Assembly: GCA_051453625.1 (NCBI GenBank)
Contig: JBOZIK010000001.1
Location: 128,118,504 to 128,182,503 of the forward strand
Reading direction: 5' to 3'
Length of the DNA: 64,000 bases
DNA from: Welwitschia mirabilis
Lineage: Eukaryota; Gnetophyta; Gnetopsida; Welwitschiales
Positions 37,463 to 49,199 of this stretch are shown here, in pieces. The translations under genes and the position numbers were made by a program. Numbering within the stretch: position 1 is the first letter of the stretch; every line of letters begins with the position of its first letter. The notes beneath the pieces are model-generated. The model had not been told where the DNA came from. It worked only from the letters and a program-made list of their open reading frames with translations, and searched no databases.

Positions 37463-37562
37463 NNNNNNNNNNNNNNNNNNNNNNNNNNNNNNNNNNNNNN
37501 NNNNNNNNNNNNNNNNNNNNNNNNNNNNNNNNNNNNNNNNNNNNNNNNNNNNNNNNNNNNNN
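37463..37562. other. Assembly gap (100 N) inside element E
   Basis: The gap falls exactly between integrase copy one and RNase H copy two, so the junction of the duplication cannot be read. Confidence 1.
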
Positions 37563-37850
37563 ATTTTAAAGTTATATTTTATCATAGCAAATCTTTTTCT
37601 AGAGCTCAAATGAACTATACCACTATAGAGAAAGAGATGTTGGCCATTATCTTTTGCCTTGATTCCCTTCAACATTATCTTTTGGGCTTTCATACTAATG
37701 TTTATACTAACTATGCTACCATTCATTACCTCATGATCAAAAAAGATTCTAGTGCATGTTTGATTATATGGATCATTCTTATGCAAGAGTTTAACTTCAC
37801 CATCATAGATAAAGCAGGGAAGCATAATTCTATTTTTGATCACTTATCTT
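37563..37850 (+). pseudogene. RNase H of element E, second copy
   Basis: From the gap edge it repeats the first copy from 36143 onward: FKVIFYHSKSFSRAQMNYTT, EKEMLAIIFCLDSLQHYLLG, VYTNYATIHYLM, WIILMQEFNFTIIDKAGKHN. Here the TD pair reads TN. It is clearly diverged from copy one at many positions (substitutions of both kinds), so it is not the same contig end placed twice. The open frame spans the gap, but its N-terminal half before the gap belongs to integrase in a different role. Confidence 0.85.
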
Positions 37851-39240
37851 AACTTTCTTATCCTTCAAATGATTATATTATTGATGATTCATTTACTGAT
37901 GAATATCTTTTCACTATTTTTTCTTCTTATCCTCCTTCTTATCATGCAGACATGGTTAATTATCTTATTACCACAAAAACACCATAACATTAGACCTATA
38001 AATAATGCAAATATTTTCTGCATATGATAGGTAACTATGAGTGGATAGAGCTACATTTGTACCATAAGTGTAAAGATCAAATCATGAGAAAATGTGTTCC
38101 TAATTGGGAGATATCTCACATCCTTCATCTTTGTTATGGTGGTATTTTTCTTTAGTAGACATAAAATTGAGATGAAAATCCTCCATTCTGGTTTTTATTG
38201 GCCTTCTCTTTTTCATGATTCTTTTGATTTTACTAGAAAGTGTAATCCTTGTTAGCATTATGGTAGCCTTGGTTTTTACAATAAATTCTCCTTAGACCTA
38301 TTATTGAGTGTGAGCCTTTTGATTGTTGGGGTATTTATTTTGTAGGCCTTATTCATCCACTTTTCTTCCAATACATATTACATTTTAGTTATTCTAGATT
38401 ACATGACTAAATGGGTTGGAGTCATACTTATTTCTTTGAATGATGTTTGAACTATCTATCATTTTCTTAGAACTCATATCTTTCAGAGATTTAATTTTCA
38501 TAAAGTTATCATTAATGATCAAGGTAATCATTTTATTAATCAAATTTCTAAGAAACTTCTTTTTTCCATTGGTATAGAACATAGAGTAGCTTGTGCTTAT
38601 CATCCTCAAACTAATGGATAGGCTAAAAATGCCAACGAGAAAATAAAGAAAATGTTATAAAAAATTGTCTCTGCTAATAAAAAGTCTTGGGCTTATAAAC
38701 TTAATGATGTACTTTGGGATTACTGTACTACTTGGCATACTTCTCTTGGTTTTTCATCTTACAAACTTATGTATGATAAAGTTTGTGTTTTATTAGTTAA
38801 TGTGTGTTACAATCCTTATAATGCATCTCATTAACTTAATCTTGTGGACTTTGATGAACACCTAAATATAGATTAACCCAATTAGATCATCTTAATGAAA
38901 AAAGAACTTGTGTCATAAATCATCAATTAACTTATAAATCCTAAGCAAATTCAAATATGATTAAAATATTTTTCATAAAAAGTTTGAACTCAGTCAAATT
39001 GTCTTATTATATAACACTAGACTTCATCTTTTAAATAACAAATTGACTTTTAAATGGTTAAATCCTTATCTTGAAGAGAAAGTGCATCTTAATGACTCAC
39101 TTAAAATTTTATACTTAAAGATTAGAGAGATTTAAAATGTTAATAGGCAAAAGTTAAAATTATATGAGGGATCTTTAAATGCAACTATGAACATGATAGA
39201 AGCACTTGTTTTGGAGGTTCCCTTCGATGAGGAGGATTTC
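37851..39240 (+). pseudogene. Integrase of element E, second copy, with C-terminal domain
   Basis: Repeats the linker, HHCC and core of copy one, then continues past its end. The first catalytic Asp is lost (C-GIYF for C-GIDF). DNA for the second catalytic block (AATGATCAAGG at about 38513) and for SWAYKLNDVLWDY, TSLGFSSYKLMYDKVCV is readable in shifting frames. The C-terminal domain reads LDHLNEKRTCVINHQLTYKS, then in other frames LYNTRLHLLNNKLTFKWLN and REI-NVNRQKLKLYEG, matching minus-strand copies at 60085-60433 and 63622-63867. Confidence 0.8.
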
Positions 39241-40665
39241 CTTCCTATTATTGTCTGAGTTATTTTTTAGCCTATTCTTTTGGTTAATATTATGATGTTA
39301 TCTAATTATCTTTCAAACTTGACTTATGTATTACTTTATGTGGTTTTATAATTAGTTTTATACTTGGTCATTTATAGGTGATAAGTTGAGACATTCCCAT
39401 GTCTATGGACTTCATTTGAAGGAAGATGTCTTAGTTTCTTATGTTTTTTTAATGGTATTAAAGTCTTAGGTTGTTTGAAAGTGTTCTTTTATATCTTTTA
39501 TCTTACTTATTACCTTCGTATTTTTTGAGTATGTGATCATGTGGGAATTTTTTGAGGAAAAAAGAAAAAAGAGAAATAATGACCATGAGCTATTATTTTT
39601 TTTCTTAAAAAAAAATTACATGATTACCATGATGTTCTACTATACCAAGGTAAATATTTTCAAAAGGAATCTTTGAAAGTGTTGGTAGCTATGAGAACTC
39701 CATTGGAGGGTCAATTAGCCATGCTTCGTAGGTCCTTACTCCTTTGATAGTGGTTGCACTTTCCTCATCATGAAAAAAGAAATAAACTTTAAGGTTAGGG
39801 ATCAGTGGTGTTCTTGGTATCATTAAAGGCATTTCTTATTTTCTAGACTTTTAGTTTTCCCACTTGATCATTTCACTTTTGGATATTTGGGTGAGTTTGT
39901 GAGGTGAGAGTAGGTAAGTTCATTTCTAAGTAACTCTTGATTTTAACATTTATTATTTTATGCACTTGAAACTTTAGATATCATCATAACCATTACCTTC
40001 TCGAGTGAACTTTCTGAAGTATATACATCTTGTTATGCATATTTACTTAGGTAATATTATGACGTTTTTCTTGGAATTTTGCTAGGTTAGTAATTAGAAT
40101 AAGTAGATAATATTCTCCTTATTCTTTATGCCTATTTTCACTCTGTCTTTGTTTGGTTTTTGAGTTTAGAATTTTAAATTCATTTTTCTATTTTCTTATT
40201 CTTTTGTAAGACCTTAATCATTTAGTAGTTTTCTTATTATTCTATTATGTTCATTTTTTAAAAAGAACATTTAAAAAGTTTTAAAAGAACATATTTTCCA
40301 TTTTGATCTTTTTATGAGTTCCCTTGTAGCTTATAGAGGTCTAAGTTTACCATTCTCTTATTTTCTATTTGGGCACAGTTACATAGTTTTTCTTATAGGT
40401 TTTAACCTAGATATTTTATTTTCTATAGCCATAGTTTTTCTTTTCTTATTTGTTTGTCTCTTTTTCTTTGGTTTTCTTAGTTTTCTATGTGATTTTATGT
40501 CTTTCTATATTTTTCTTTTTAGAACTACTACCTAAACAATCATATCTAAGCCTAACTTTTTTTGGCTAATCTTTTTCTTTATAAAAATATTTTTGATGTC
40601 CCATCATCCGCTAGTGTCATCTTCTCTAGTTAAACTTTTTCTTTTTAAAAATCTTTTTGATACAT

Positions 40666-40706
40666 CATTGTCCACCTGGTTATCTAGATGACACTAGTGG
40701 ACAATG
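40666..40706. repeat. Hairpin 1 in element E spacer
   Basis: CATTGTCCAC (40666-40675) and GTGGACAATG (40697-40706) are perfect inverted repeats with a 21-base loop containing TATCTAGATGACAC. Confidence 0.85.
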
Positions 40707-40736
40707 GACTGATTTTTTCTGAAAGTCATCCTAGGG

Positions 40737-40767
40737 CTATTATCTGAATGACGTGACTAGATAATAG
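40737..40767. repeat. Hairpin 2 in element E spacer
   Basis: CTATTATCT (40737-40745) and AGATAATAG (40759-40767) are perfect inverted repeats with a 13-base loop, 30 bases after hairpin 1. Confidence 0.85.
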
Positions 40768-41499
40768 TGTGATAAAATTGTGGCTCAAATGCTTTTTCCT
40801 CATTTTCTCTCATTTTCTTATTATTTTCCTTCATTCTTTTAAGATATGATGACCCCTCTGGTTAGTAAAAATATTCTATAACTTGTCCCACTCAGTTTCA
40901 TTGCTAGATTCATGAGTTTTTATTAGATTTGAAAAAATGAGGTATGTTTCTCTCTCCTCCTATTTTTCATTGTTTTCTCCCATTTTTCAAGCTTTTGATG
41001 TGCATTTTTCATGTATATCATTTAGTTTTTCATGCTCTTTATTTTAGGACTTATAGATTTGAATTTCATGGCATATTTTTTGAGTTGTAAGCATTTTTTC
41101 ATTTCATGAGGTATTTTTAGATTTTCACCTTTTGCACTTATTTTCTTACAAACTACAAATCAAAACATAGTGGTCCTTTAGGCAAAATTGATCAGTTTGA
41201 CATGTTCTAGAACTTTTCTAGATTAGATTTTTTTCATTTTAGCACTTCGAATTTTTACTTTATGTGGAGCCCACTAAAAATACTATTTTCTCACTTTTTA
41301 TGTCTTTCTCCATTTTTCCCTTATGTTTAGGAAATTTGGGATGCATTGGATCTTTTGGAGGAGTTGAACATATTTTCAATAGTTTTGCTAGTTTTTCGTT
41401 GATTTCAAGGGTTGTTATTGCATATCCATGCGATGTTTTTAACTTGTCGATCTATTTTTACACAATGATTTTTGTGCTTTTGATTGAGTAGGTCCTGTA

Positions 41500-42740
41500 T
41501 GCATAGATCTAGATAGGCCAAGATTAAGGCTAAGCCTATAGAGTAGGAGGCAAGCACTTTAGTAGAGCTAAAGATTAAACATGTGGAACCCACACATCCA
41601 CCACCTTCACATAGTCGATCTTGGAGCATTTAGACTACTAGCATCTAGGTTAAGCGGCATTTTGAAGATTTTATAAGCTATATAAAGCATGAGGTATATC
41701 AAAGGTTGATAGATTTATGGCTCTATTGGATCATAGATGTGCATAGATCTTATTATGTGTTAGACACGAGAGAATTTTATGATACCATGCACATAAAGAG
41801 ATGACCTGACACTCATGGTCAGCTTTAGGACATGATAGTCGCTTTTATTTGAGATCATGAGATAGCTATTTTCTCATCCCACGTTGTAGTTATTATAGAT
41901 CTTAGAGGGATTGGAAGTATGCACATTTATTTAGCTAGTGAAATAGAGAAGCATTAAGCCTATGACACTATTTTAGACATACCAGCTGACTTGATGACTG
42001 ATTGACTAGGGATAAATGTTACCTAGCTAAGAGTATTACATAGAGGATTGATTCATAACATCAGTCCATCATTTCATAATAGTTATGCCATGGTTATACA
42101 CCTTTAGATTTTGGCAGTTTTTCAATAGGGAAAGAAGATGGACTTGCTAACTTTTATCTAGAGGAGACTCAGATCCATGATAGAGGAATGATACCTATAG
42201 ACACTTGGTTATTCATGCCTCTTCTCAGCTCTTTTTAGATGATTTAGAATACCATAGCCCATGGATAAGTAGCACATTTTACACATCCAGATATCTTCTT
42301 GCTATTTACAGGACATGGGTATATAGGTTTCAGGAGAGGCAGAGAGACCTGAGGTATAGAGACCTGTGGTTGGAGCTTCGCTAGAGTAGATTCAGGCTCT
42401 ATGATCTAAGACCACTGAGACCATCATAGGTTTTATGGACAGGGGTATCTAGGAACTTGATCAGAGGATCCAAACTTTTGAGCAGATAATTGAGCAGTGG
42501 ATTCTATCCATTAAGAGAAAAGTACAAAACAGGGAGGACTAGATGGTGGACATGCACCAACGTGTTCTCTCTATTTAGCAGAGTGTGACTATAGATATTC
42601 CTGAGATGGTTCGTGTCTAGGGTGATGAGACAGTCAGATCCATTATCACATCTCTAGATGTCCATCTCCCCATGGATCTTGAACATTCCCCTTCTTCTCT
42701 CCCTACTCCTGAGCTAGTCGTCGAGCTATAGTTTATCATG
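41500..42740 (+). pseudogene. Extra ORF after integrase in element E (env-position protein)
   Basis: A degenerate reading frame downstream of integrase, where Athila-type elements carry a third, often called env-like, ORF. Readable parts: RHFEDFISYIKHEVYQRLID, LDTREFYDTMHIKR, DHEIAIFSSHVVVIIDLRGI, GSMHIYLASEIEKH, DTILDIPADLMTD, LRVLHRGLIHNISPSFHNSY. The REFYDTM part recalls the domain known from plant databases as a putative plant transposon protein domain; that link is from memory and not certain. A diverged homologue lies on the minus strand at 60540-61300. The frame has stops mostly at Gln codons. Function unknown; I see no clear signal peptide or fusion peptide. Confidence 0.65.
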
Positions 42741-43261
42741 CATAGATGAGGAGAGTGATTTTGCATTATATTTTTTATCTTTACTCTATCCTTTTTGTAC
42801 TTAAAAAAAATCTCTGTTGATATTATATAGACATATCATTTTTCTAGCATGGTGTATTCGTTTTCTCTGATTTTACATGATTATCTTTTGATTCTCATGA
42901 TAAGGATTTATTTGTACTTGAGCAAATTTTCTATTCTTAACTATTTATTTCAATGGGGGTTGTTTATTATATTTAACTGATTATTTTTAAAAATAAAATT
43001 ATATCACATGTTCCAGATTTCAAAACTTTTTTTGAGCACTTTATCCCTTCCATCGTCTAGACAATGATGTAAAAGAGCAACTACTAAGCTTATGATAAGT
43101 GTTTTATCCACTTTTTTTGATTTTTCAAAAATTTAATTTTGTATCTCTGTAATGTACAAATATTTTAGAGATAATTTCCTCATGTATCCTAGTTGTTTTA
43201 TTATCTAATAAGTTGGCTTACAAGCATGATTTACCACCTACTTTTATTAGGGACTGATAAG
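42741..43261 (+). other. 3' untranslated part of element E
   Basis: No coding. Holds a near-perfect palindrome CATCGTCTAGACAATG at 43051-43066 resembling words elsewhere in the element. Confidence 0.6.
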
Positions 43262-43277
43262 GCTAAGTGAGGGGCTA
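43262..43277 (+). promoter_or_regulatory. Polypurine tract of element E
   Basis: GCTAAGTGAGGGGCTA directly before the TG of the 3' LTR; purine-rich core AAGTGAGGGG. Confidence 0.7.
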
Positions 43278-43680
43278 TGTTACGCTACCAACTTATGCAT
43301 ATTTGATAGGGTATTTTAAGTTTTTTTAAGGTACACAGATAGGTAAATGCTTAATTTTCATGATAATGGAGAGCTAGGATGAAAAGGACGGAAACATGAA
43401 AAATCTCTATGATAATTTACAGCATTTTGAATAAATATGAATACTTTATATTTCTGAAGATAACTTCCTGCAAACATTGAAGCTAATGTAATAATTGAAG
43501 AATAATTAAAGGTCATCATTCGTCTAATCATTCAAAAGATTATACGGATAACTGTGCCAACTGGATGCTAAATTAAGTCTTTCTAATAGTTGATGTGGAT
43601 TGATTATGAAGTGGCATTATCTTCTATATCAGCTGGACAACACTGTTATAATGTCTGAACTAAACATTCATCAAAAATCT
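43278..43680 (+). repeat. 3' LTR of element E, truncated
   Basis: Starts TGTTACGCTACCAACTTATG and follows the 5' LTR to about AACATTCATCAAAA (near 43680), equivalent to about 31080 in the 5' copy. The remaining 670 or so bases of the LTR are missing. Confidence 0.9.
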
Positions 43681-45984
43681 GAAATTTACTAATTTACTTT
43701 GATTTTTAGAAGAGAAGAAAGAAGAGAGAATAATGAATGAATAAATAGATAATTTTAACCTCAGATAAATGTAAATAACATATCTAAAATAATCTACTAC
43801 TATTTCAAAAAATAAAATAGAAATTTATGATCATTAACCTTAGAAAAAAGGTGAAATCATGAGAAAATGTACTAGAAAAATGAAAAGAATAGAGGAAATA
43901 GGAAAGAAAAGGAATGAAACACATAATTTCTTTGAGATGGAGTGACCAAACATGAAAAATTACAATATGCTATAATAGGTATTAAATGTATAAAAATCTA
44001 ATTACCACTAATTATGCAACATGCTATAAGAACTCTAACTAAATGGGAAGAAAAGCATGATAAAAATGCATAAATAAAGTAATAAAAAAACATAAATAAA
44101 ATAAAATTTATTAATTTTACATAAAATTATAGACTTTTTTATTAGTCTATAATCCAATTGCTTATAAAATTTAATGCCTTCTCCTCCTCCTACATCAACC
44201 GATCACATGTCCTTTACTATCCCCACAATTCCCTTTAGATTGATGAAAATGGAAGAAAAGTTGAGGGAACATGGAATATAAAATGATGTAGGAGGTCTAA
44301 AATGGATTTATATAATAATAAAGAATTTTAATAAATAATGTAAAAGGTTTCTAAAGTTTATATAAATAGAAGACCAACTTGAAAGTAAAGAATTATGAGA
44401 GAAATGAGGTAGAAAATCTCCTTCCGATGCTTAAGAATGGCTTAAATCACATAAAAATATCATAACTTAAATATAATAACATTTATATTTAATTTTACAT
44501 ATTAAATTTAATCTTTAGAGGTGCACTTGGATTAGTTTTAGGCCAAGGAGTTGTTAAAACCATAAAATTTTCACATGTGATCCATGCTTGGCTAAGTAAA
44601 GCTCTTAAATTGTGCTGTAGCACTAACTTACTCATGAAATAATTCTATAGTGTTATAGGTGCTTTGAAAAGTAAACTACCTTAACTTTCAAAAATTAAAT
44701 TGACTTAACTTTATTTATTATAACTGATATTACATGAAAATATTAAATTTGACTTAAAAATAACTAGAACTATATAAATTATAGCTTTAAGAATGTAAAT
44801 TTCTAAGGTAATAATGTCCTGAACGGATTTGATGTCATTTAATGTCATGCATCTAGTGTTAAAATAAGTTTGAATCATTGAATTAGCAAGTGAGTGGGAT
44901 ACAATAATGGAAAAGGGACTATGAAATATTTTTAGAGTAATTAGATTAAAGTAATCCTTCATGATCTATTTTATCACCCTTGGTATCAATATCTTGATTG
45001 CAATCATCATAAGGAGCTCAAACTAGATCATAATGCATTATTTTAAAATTAATAAGTATTTGCAATACCTGTCATCTAAAAAGTGTAAAAATATCTCTAG
45101 TTGTAATGTTGTAGTTTGAAAAGTAATGTAAAATAACTATTAATACCTTATTTCATAAAAACGTTAAGCTTCATCAATTTTAAATAGAATGAGAACACCT
45201 TATGGATATTAGGCTTAATATTATCTCATTATCCAAGTTCTTATATTTAGAGACTTCAAGGTTCTCTCTCCATTATTTTTTTTATAGATCAGATTTAAAG
45301 GAGAAAAAAACATGAAATGATGATAAAGAAGAGAAGAGAAAGAGGATGAATAGGAAAAAAAGAAGAAATCTTCTGAACAATCAATGACGTAAGTAGAGGC
45401 ATTTACTATAAGTGCATTAGAGCACTAGCTTCATTATCTCAAGAGATGCCTTTCATTCCCTACTACTAGACCTTCTCATCTATATTAAATAGTTACATAG
45501 TCATCATTTTAATGTAATAGAGATACTATGTGATTGACTTGAATACCAATTTAAATTGGAGTTTGATGTGATCACACAAATTACTCTATCTTCAAGTGAT
45601 ACCATTCTATTTTATTGTGTATCTTTTCTTTACTTTATACCTTTATGATTATCATTAATAATACAAGGGGAGAGGATATGATATATTATGAACATGTTAC
45701 ATCATGTATGAAGTAATGAATAGGTTATCTACATTATGTATGTCATTTTTCATGTTTTTCATTCTCAATATAGATTTGTGCTTTATGTTTTAATGTTTAT
45801 TTCATATATAGTTTTGACGAATATTGATCTTTCCTATATAATTTATATTATTTTTGCTCCATTAATATGCTTATCAAATCTACAGCACTTCCTAACATAA
45901 GTTCTTATATTTGTTTAAAATTTAGATGGGATGATATTTATGAAAATGGGGATATTATGCTTAAATGATTAATGTCTTAAACTT
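43681..45984. other. AT-rich DNA without recognisable gene
   Basis: No retrotransposon domain recognised. Several purine-rich stretches (for example 45300-45370). The open frame at 44711-44962 on the minus strand shows no family motif. Confidence 0.45.
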
Positions 45985-46380
45985 ATATATATTCCTTGTT
46001 TATACCTTCTATGTAATGTAAAATTAAACTAACAAATTCACCTTAAAATAGATGAAAGTGTAATGAACAAAGAAATATGAAACTCATTTTAATTTCATAA
46101 GGACTTTCAATTGACACTTTTAGCTTCATCAATGCTAAATAAAAGGTCTTGATATGATGGCCTATCTAGGTCATACTACCTTTAAGGTCTAGTCTGTGGA
46201 GATACTAGGGGTTTAGCAATTTTGTCAAAGACTTTAAAATGATTTGACTCTTTAACATGAGTCTTTTGCAAGGGTCATACTACTTGAAGGAGTATTATGT
46301 TATTAATTCAAGTTTTAAAAAACCACATTTAACCTTAAAAAATGATGGCAGTTCATAGATAATGTTTTGGGATTATTATA
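45985..46380 (-). repeat. 3' LTR fragment of element F
   Basis: Collinear with the LTR units at 55781-57215 from about 46005 (AAAGAAATATGAAACTCATTT) to the right end at 46380 (TTATTATA, decayed from TTATCACA in copy G). The first roughly 100 bp of the unit are not found, so the fragment is truncated on the left. Confidence 0.75.
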
Positions 46381-46393
46381 GAATCTTCCTCTT
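46381..46393 (-). promoter_or_regulatory. Polypurine tract of element F
   Basis: Minus-strand AAGAGGAAGATTC directly before the LTR; the copy in element G is GGTGAAGAGTC at 57216-57226. Confidence 0.6.
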
Positions 46394-46649
46394 AAGCTTG
46401 TTATTCATCCTCAAACTACTATTATTCCATGAAAACATCTTGTTACTAGGTTTGTTTAGCTTTAAAATATTTATTCTCATCATGCTCCTCTACATTAGTT
46501 AAGAGTTTATTAATTTTTGTCATTATTCACAAATAACTTTAAATCATTATATCTTATAAGTTTTTCATTTTTCTAACTGAATCTATTATAACAAGACCAT
46601 TATATTAGGACTTCTTTTATCATTTTTCCACTTAGTTTCTTTTTTCTGC

Positions 46650-48000
46650 ACCCCTTAACATCAACCTCTTTTATTATAAAGTGAATTTATATCTTAGTAA
46701 AAGTTTCTTCCAATCAATAACATAATCATAAAATTTTACTTAATAATATGATTTAAAAAGGATAACATGAAAAACTAGGTGAGCATGAGACCATTTTTCT
46801 AGGATATTAATTTTATATGTCAATTCTCCTTTTCTTTGGATAATATAAAAAGACCAATAAAACCATGGTACTAATTTACCATATTTACCTAGATTTAAGT
46901 CTATTTATCCATGCTTACCTCTTAGTAATACTTGATTACTAACTTGAAAGACATGATGGAAGTGTATTTGATTTAAGTACTTATTATATATATCTTGTAC
47001 ACCCTACTTTTGCACTTTATTAATTATTTCTTCCATGTTTTAAATTTCTTATTTTTTCCCCTCATGTCTTTATGCTAGATTTGATCAAATCATTAATGTT
47101 GCATAGTTTATTCTATGCATTATCTTAACTGAAGAATATTTAATGAAGGCTTGGTATTCTTAGCTATAAGAAAATTCTACAAGACAAAGTTAATCCTTTC
47201 ATCTTTCTGGTTTTCTTACCATTTAACTTTACAAGATATCTTCCAAGACTTAATTTACCTATTTTATTTATCTATCTATTTTTGAATGCAATGTCATACT
47301 AAAACATGCCTATGCACCTAATTGTTTAAAGAATTTTTGTTAAAAAATTGATATAGATTTTTGATATCTGTCAAAGAAAATAATTTTAGGAACTTCATGT
47401 AAATTGAAATGCTTACTTTATGAACTTATTTATATTTTTCTTGTTAGTGGCTATAGTTTTAGTTAGGATGAAGTATGTTATCTTGATTAGCCAATTAACA
47501 CATACAAATATAGCATTATGCTCTTTAATAATCTTTGGCAAATTATCATAAAATCCATTGTGATTTCTACCCATTTCCAAAACCTTACCCATAAGAGTTT
47601 TAGGAAGTGTATTAGGTTTTATTATTCCAACTTAATGGCTTGGCATACAGGATAAAATTTTATGAAATGTTTAACTTGTAAAGTCATTCTTAGCTAGTAA
47701 TACTACTTTTCTAAAGTGATATATGCTTTTATAAATCCTAGATTACCTATATGTAGAATGCTATATGCCTCTAAAGGCAATTAGGGATACCAATGTCTTA
47801 TAGAAATACAAACTTATTTTATTCTGATTAATATCTCATTCATTATTAGGTACAGGGAGCTATTTCTTGATTTTTCACAAGTTTGTTTGAGATTTCTTTA
47901 AATACCCCATCTTATGGTACTTTATTTTTAGTATTTTTTACCATTTTAGGATTTATTGTATAAATAAACATGTATCACATTTGGTTAAGAGCATTTCTGA
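46650..48000 (-). pseudogene. Integrase of element F
   Basis: From right to left on the minus strand: WKWVEITMDFMI (first catalytic Asp in MDF), a block AIFVCVNWLIKITYFI with kinship to the usual VDRLTKSAHFI, HEVPKIIFFDRYQKSISIF (second Asp as FDR), KQVKQVLEDIL-type sequence with stops, LCLVEFSYS (for LPLVEFAYN), and a C-terminal GKYGKLVPWFYWSFYII-QRKGELTYKINI plus HLVFHVILFKSYY. These follow the plant gypsy integrase order with a chromovirus-like end. Heavily interrupted. The homologous region of element G is at 57540-58740. Confidence 0.75.
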
Positions 48001-48039
48001 CTTTGTTTTTTTTCTTATTAGGTGTAGATTTAAGGTAAA

Positions 48040-48460
48040 ACTTATACTCAACTAGTAATTTTATCATATTCAAAATATGATGTTTCTATAAAAATTTTAA
48101 ACTTTTATGGTTAGTCTTTATTTAAAATTTACCTTCTAAAAGATAATGTCATAATACTTTTAATGCATGAATAATGGCTAATAGTTCTAAGTTATCAACT
48201 AAATAATTACATTTATGCTTGTTTTATTTGCATGATTCATAGGTAATTAATCTTACTTCTTGCATTAATAATACACCTTTTCACTTTATAAAAGCCTCTA
48301 TTACTATGATGAATTCTTTATCCATCTATAAAATCTTCAAATTTAGGGTTGATATTAATAGGAGCTTAATTTTAAGAAAAACTTCTCTATGCCTTTCATT
48401 AAAATGGAATGGTACTTTGTCTTTTATTAAATATGTCATTGGGCTTCTAATTTTTTAGAA
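48040..48460 (-). pseudogene. RNase H of element F
   Basis: Minus strand reads LELLAIIHALKVL-HYLLEG, then IKTDHKSLKFL and KLLVEYKFYLK, the standard path E-LAI--AL--WRHYL, TD-KSL-FL, W---L--Y-F. The TD pair is kept. Stops replace Trp or Arg before HYL. Lies between RT and integrase. Homologue in G at about 58850-59240. Confidence 0.75.
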
Positions 48461-48529
48461 TTCTTAAATGAAATACCTATAAAAACTTACAAGATTAAGG
48501 AAAATTCTTACTTCAATGGGAATTTTTGG

Positions 48530-49110
48530 TTTGTCCATTTCCTTACAACTTACACCTTGTTAGCATTAGTTTTAATGTCTTCTTTAGATATAATATATTC
48601 TAGTTAGTAAATGGACTCTTTACACATTTTATTCAAGTAACTACAATGCTAACTTTAGATGTTAAATATGGTTATCCCTGCTCTTATAGTAAACTAGACT
48701 ATCATCCATAATAATAATAAACTGGTTTAAATAGGAGTGAAAAATATTAGTCATCAATGTCATAAATGTAGTAGGAGCATTTGTAAGTCTACAAGATATT
48801 ATTATGAATTTATAATGATCATATCTAATTTTAAAGCTATTTTTGAAATGTCTTCTTCCTTTATGTATATTTAATAATAGCCTAACTTCAAATCAATCTT
48901 GATAAAATAGCTTGCTTCCTATAATTAATTAAAAATATCATTAATTTGAGGTAAGGAATATTTTTTCTTTATTGTTATCTTGTCCAACTAATGATAATCT
49001 ATGTAGATCCTAAGGGATCCATCTTTCTTTTTAAAAAATAATGCTAGGGCTTCCCAAGATAATATGCTAGGCATAATTTTGTTTTGATTAATCAATTATT
49101 GAATTTTTAA
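48530..49110 (-). pseudogene. Reverse transcriptase of element F
   Basis: Around 48960-49030 the minus strand gives KMDPLGS or, in the neighbouring frame, KKDGSLRI-IDYH-LDKITI followed by KKKYSLPQINDIFN, then ASYFIKIDLKLGYY, all recognisable RT motifs. The active site reads IIIMDDSLVYYKSRDNHI with MDD kept at about 48703-48711. The finger/palm blocks need frameshifts to connect. Dead, but the best preserved polymerase of this family in the window. Confidence 0.8.
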
Positions 49111-49199
49111 GTTTTTTTTTTGAGTTTAATGATTAAGAATCTATAAGGTGCTCAAGAGTGAGTTGTGTGCTTTGAATGAGATTGATTGCATGTACAAAT

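Larger units (their letters stand above)
39241..41500 (+). other. Spacer of element E between integrase and the extra ORF
   Basis: About 2.3 kb without recognisable coding. The same spacer, collinear but reversed, separates integrase and extra ORF in copy H (about 61750-63600); for example GTTGGTAGCTATGAGAAC at 39684 pairs with minus-strand GGTAGCTATGGGAACTTT there. It is T-rich, contains two perfect hairpins (40666-40706 and 40737-40767), and its hydrophobic open frame 40314-40535 is probably a T-richness artefact. Confidence 0.7.
30665..43680 (+). mobile_element. Element E: Athila-like Ty3/gypsy retrotransposon with env-position ORF
   Basis: A near-complete element on the plus strand: 5' LTR, tRNA-Asp-type primer site, gag, protease, RT, RNase H, integrase, a long spacer, an extra ORF, polypurine tract and a truncated 3' LTR. 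The primer type, pol wording (GYSGYN, MPLGLCNAPGTF) and the ORF after integrase point to the Athila lineage. RNase H and integrase occur twice, separated by a 100-N gap. All frames carry stops. The element abuts the 3' LTR of element D with seven bases between them. Confidence 0.9.

Noticed and set aside
40314-40535. Small membrane protein with many Phe/Leu
   Set aside because: The plus strand is T-rich here, which alone gives Phe/Leu codons; it lies in the non-coding spacer of element E and is not conserved as an open frame in copy H.
41405-41629. Minus-strand open frame near the extra ORF
   Set aside because: Antisense to the start of the plus-strand extra ORF region of element E; no support of its own.
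44711-44962. 83-codon open frame on the minus strand
   Set aside because: No motif, no neighbour support, and length within chance for AT-rich decayed DNA.
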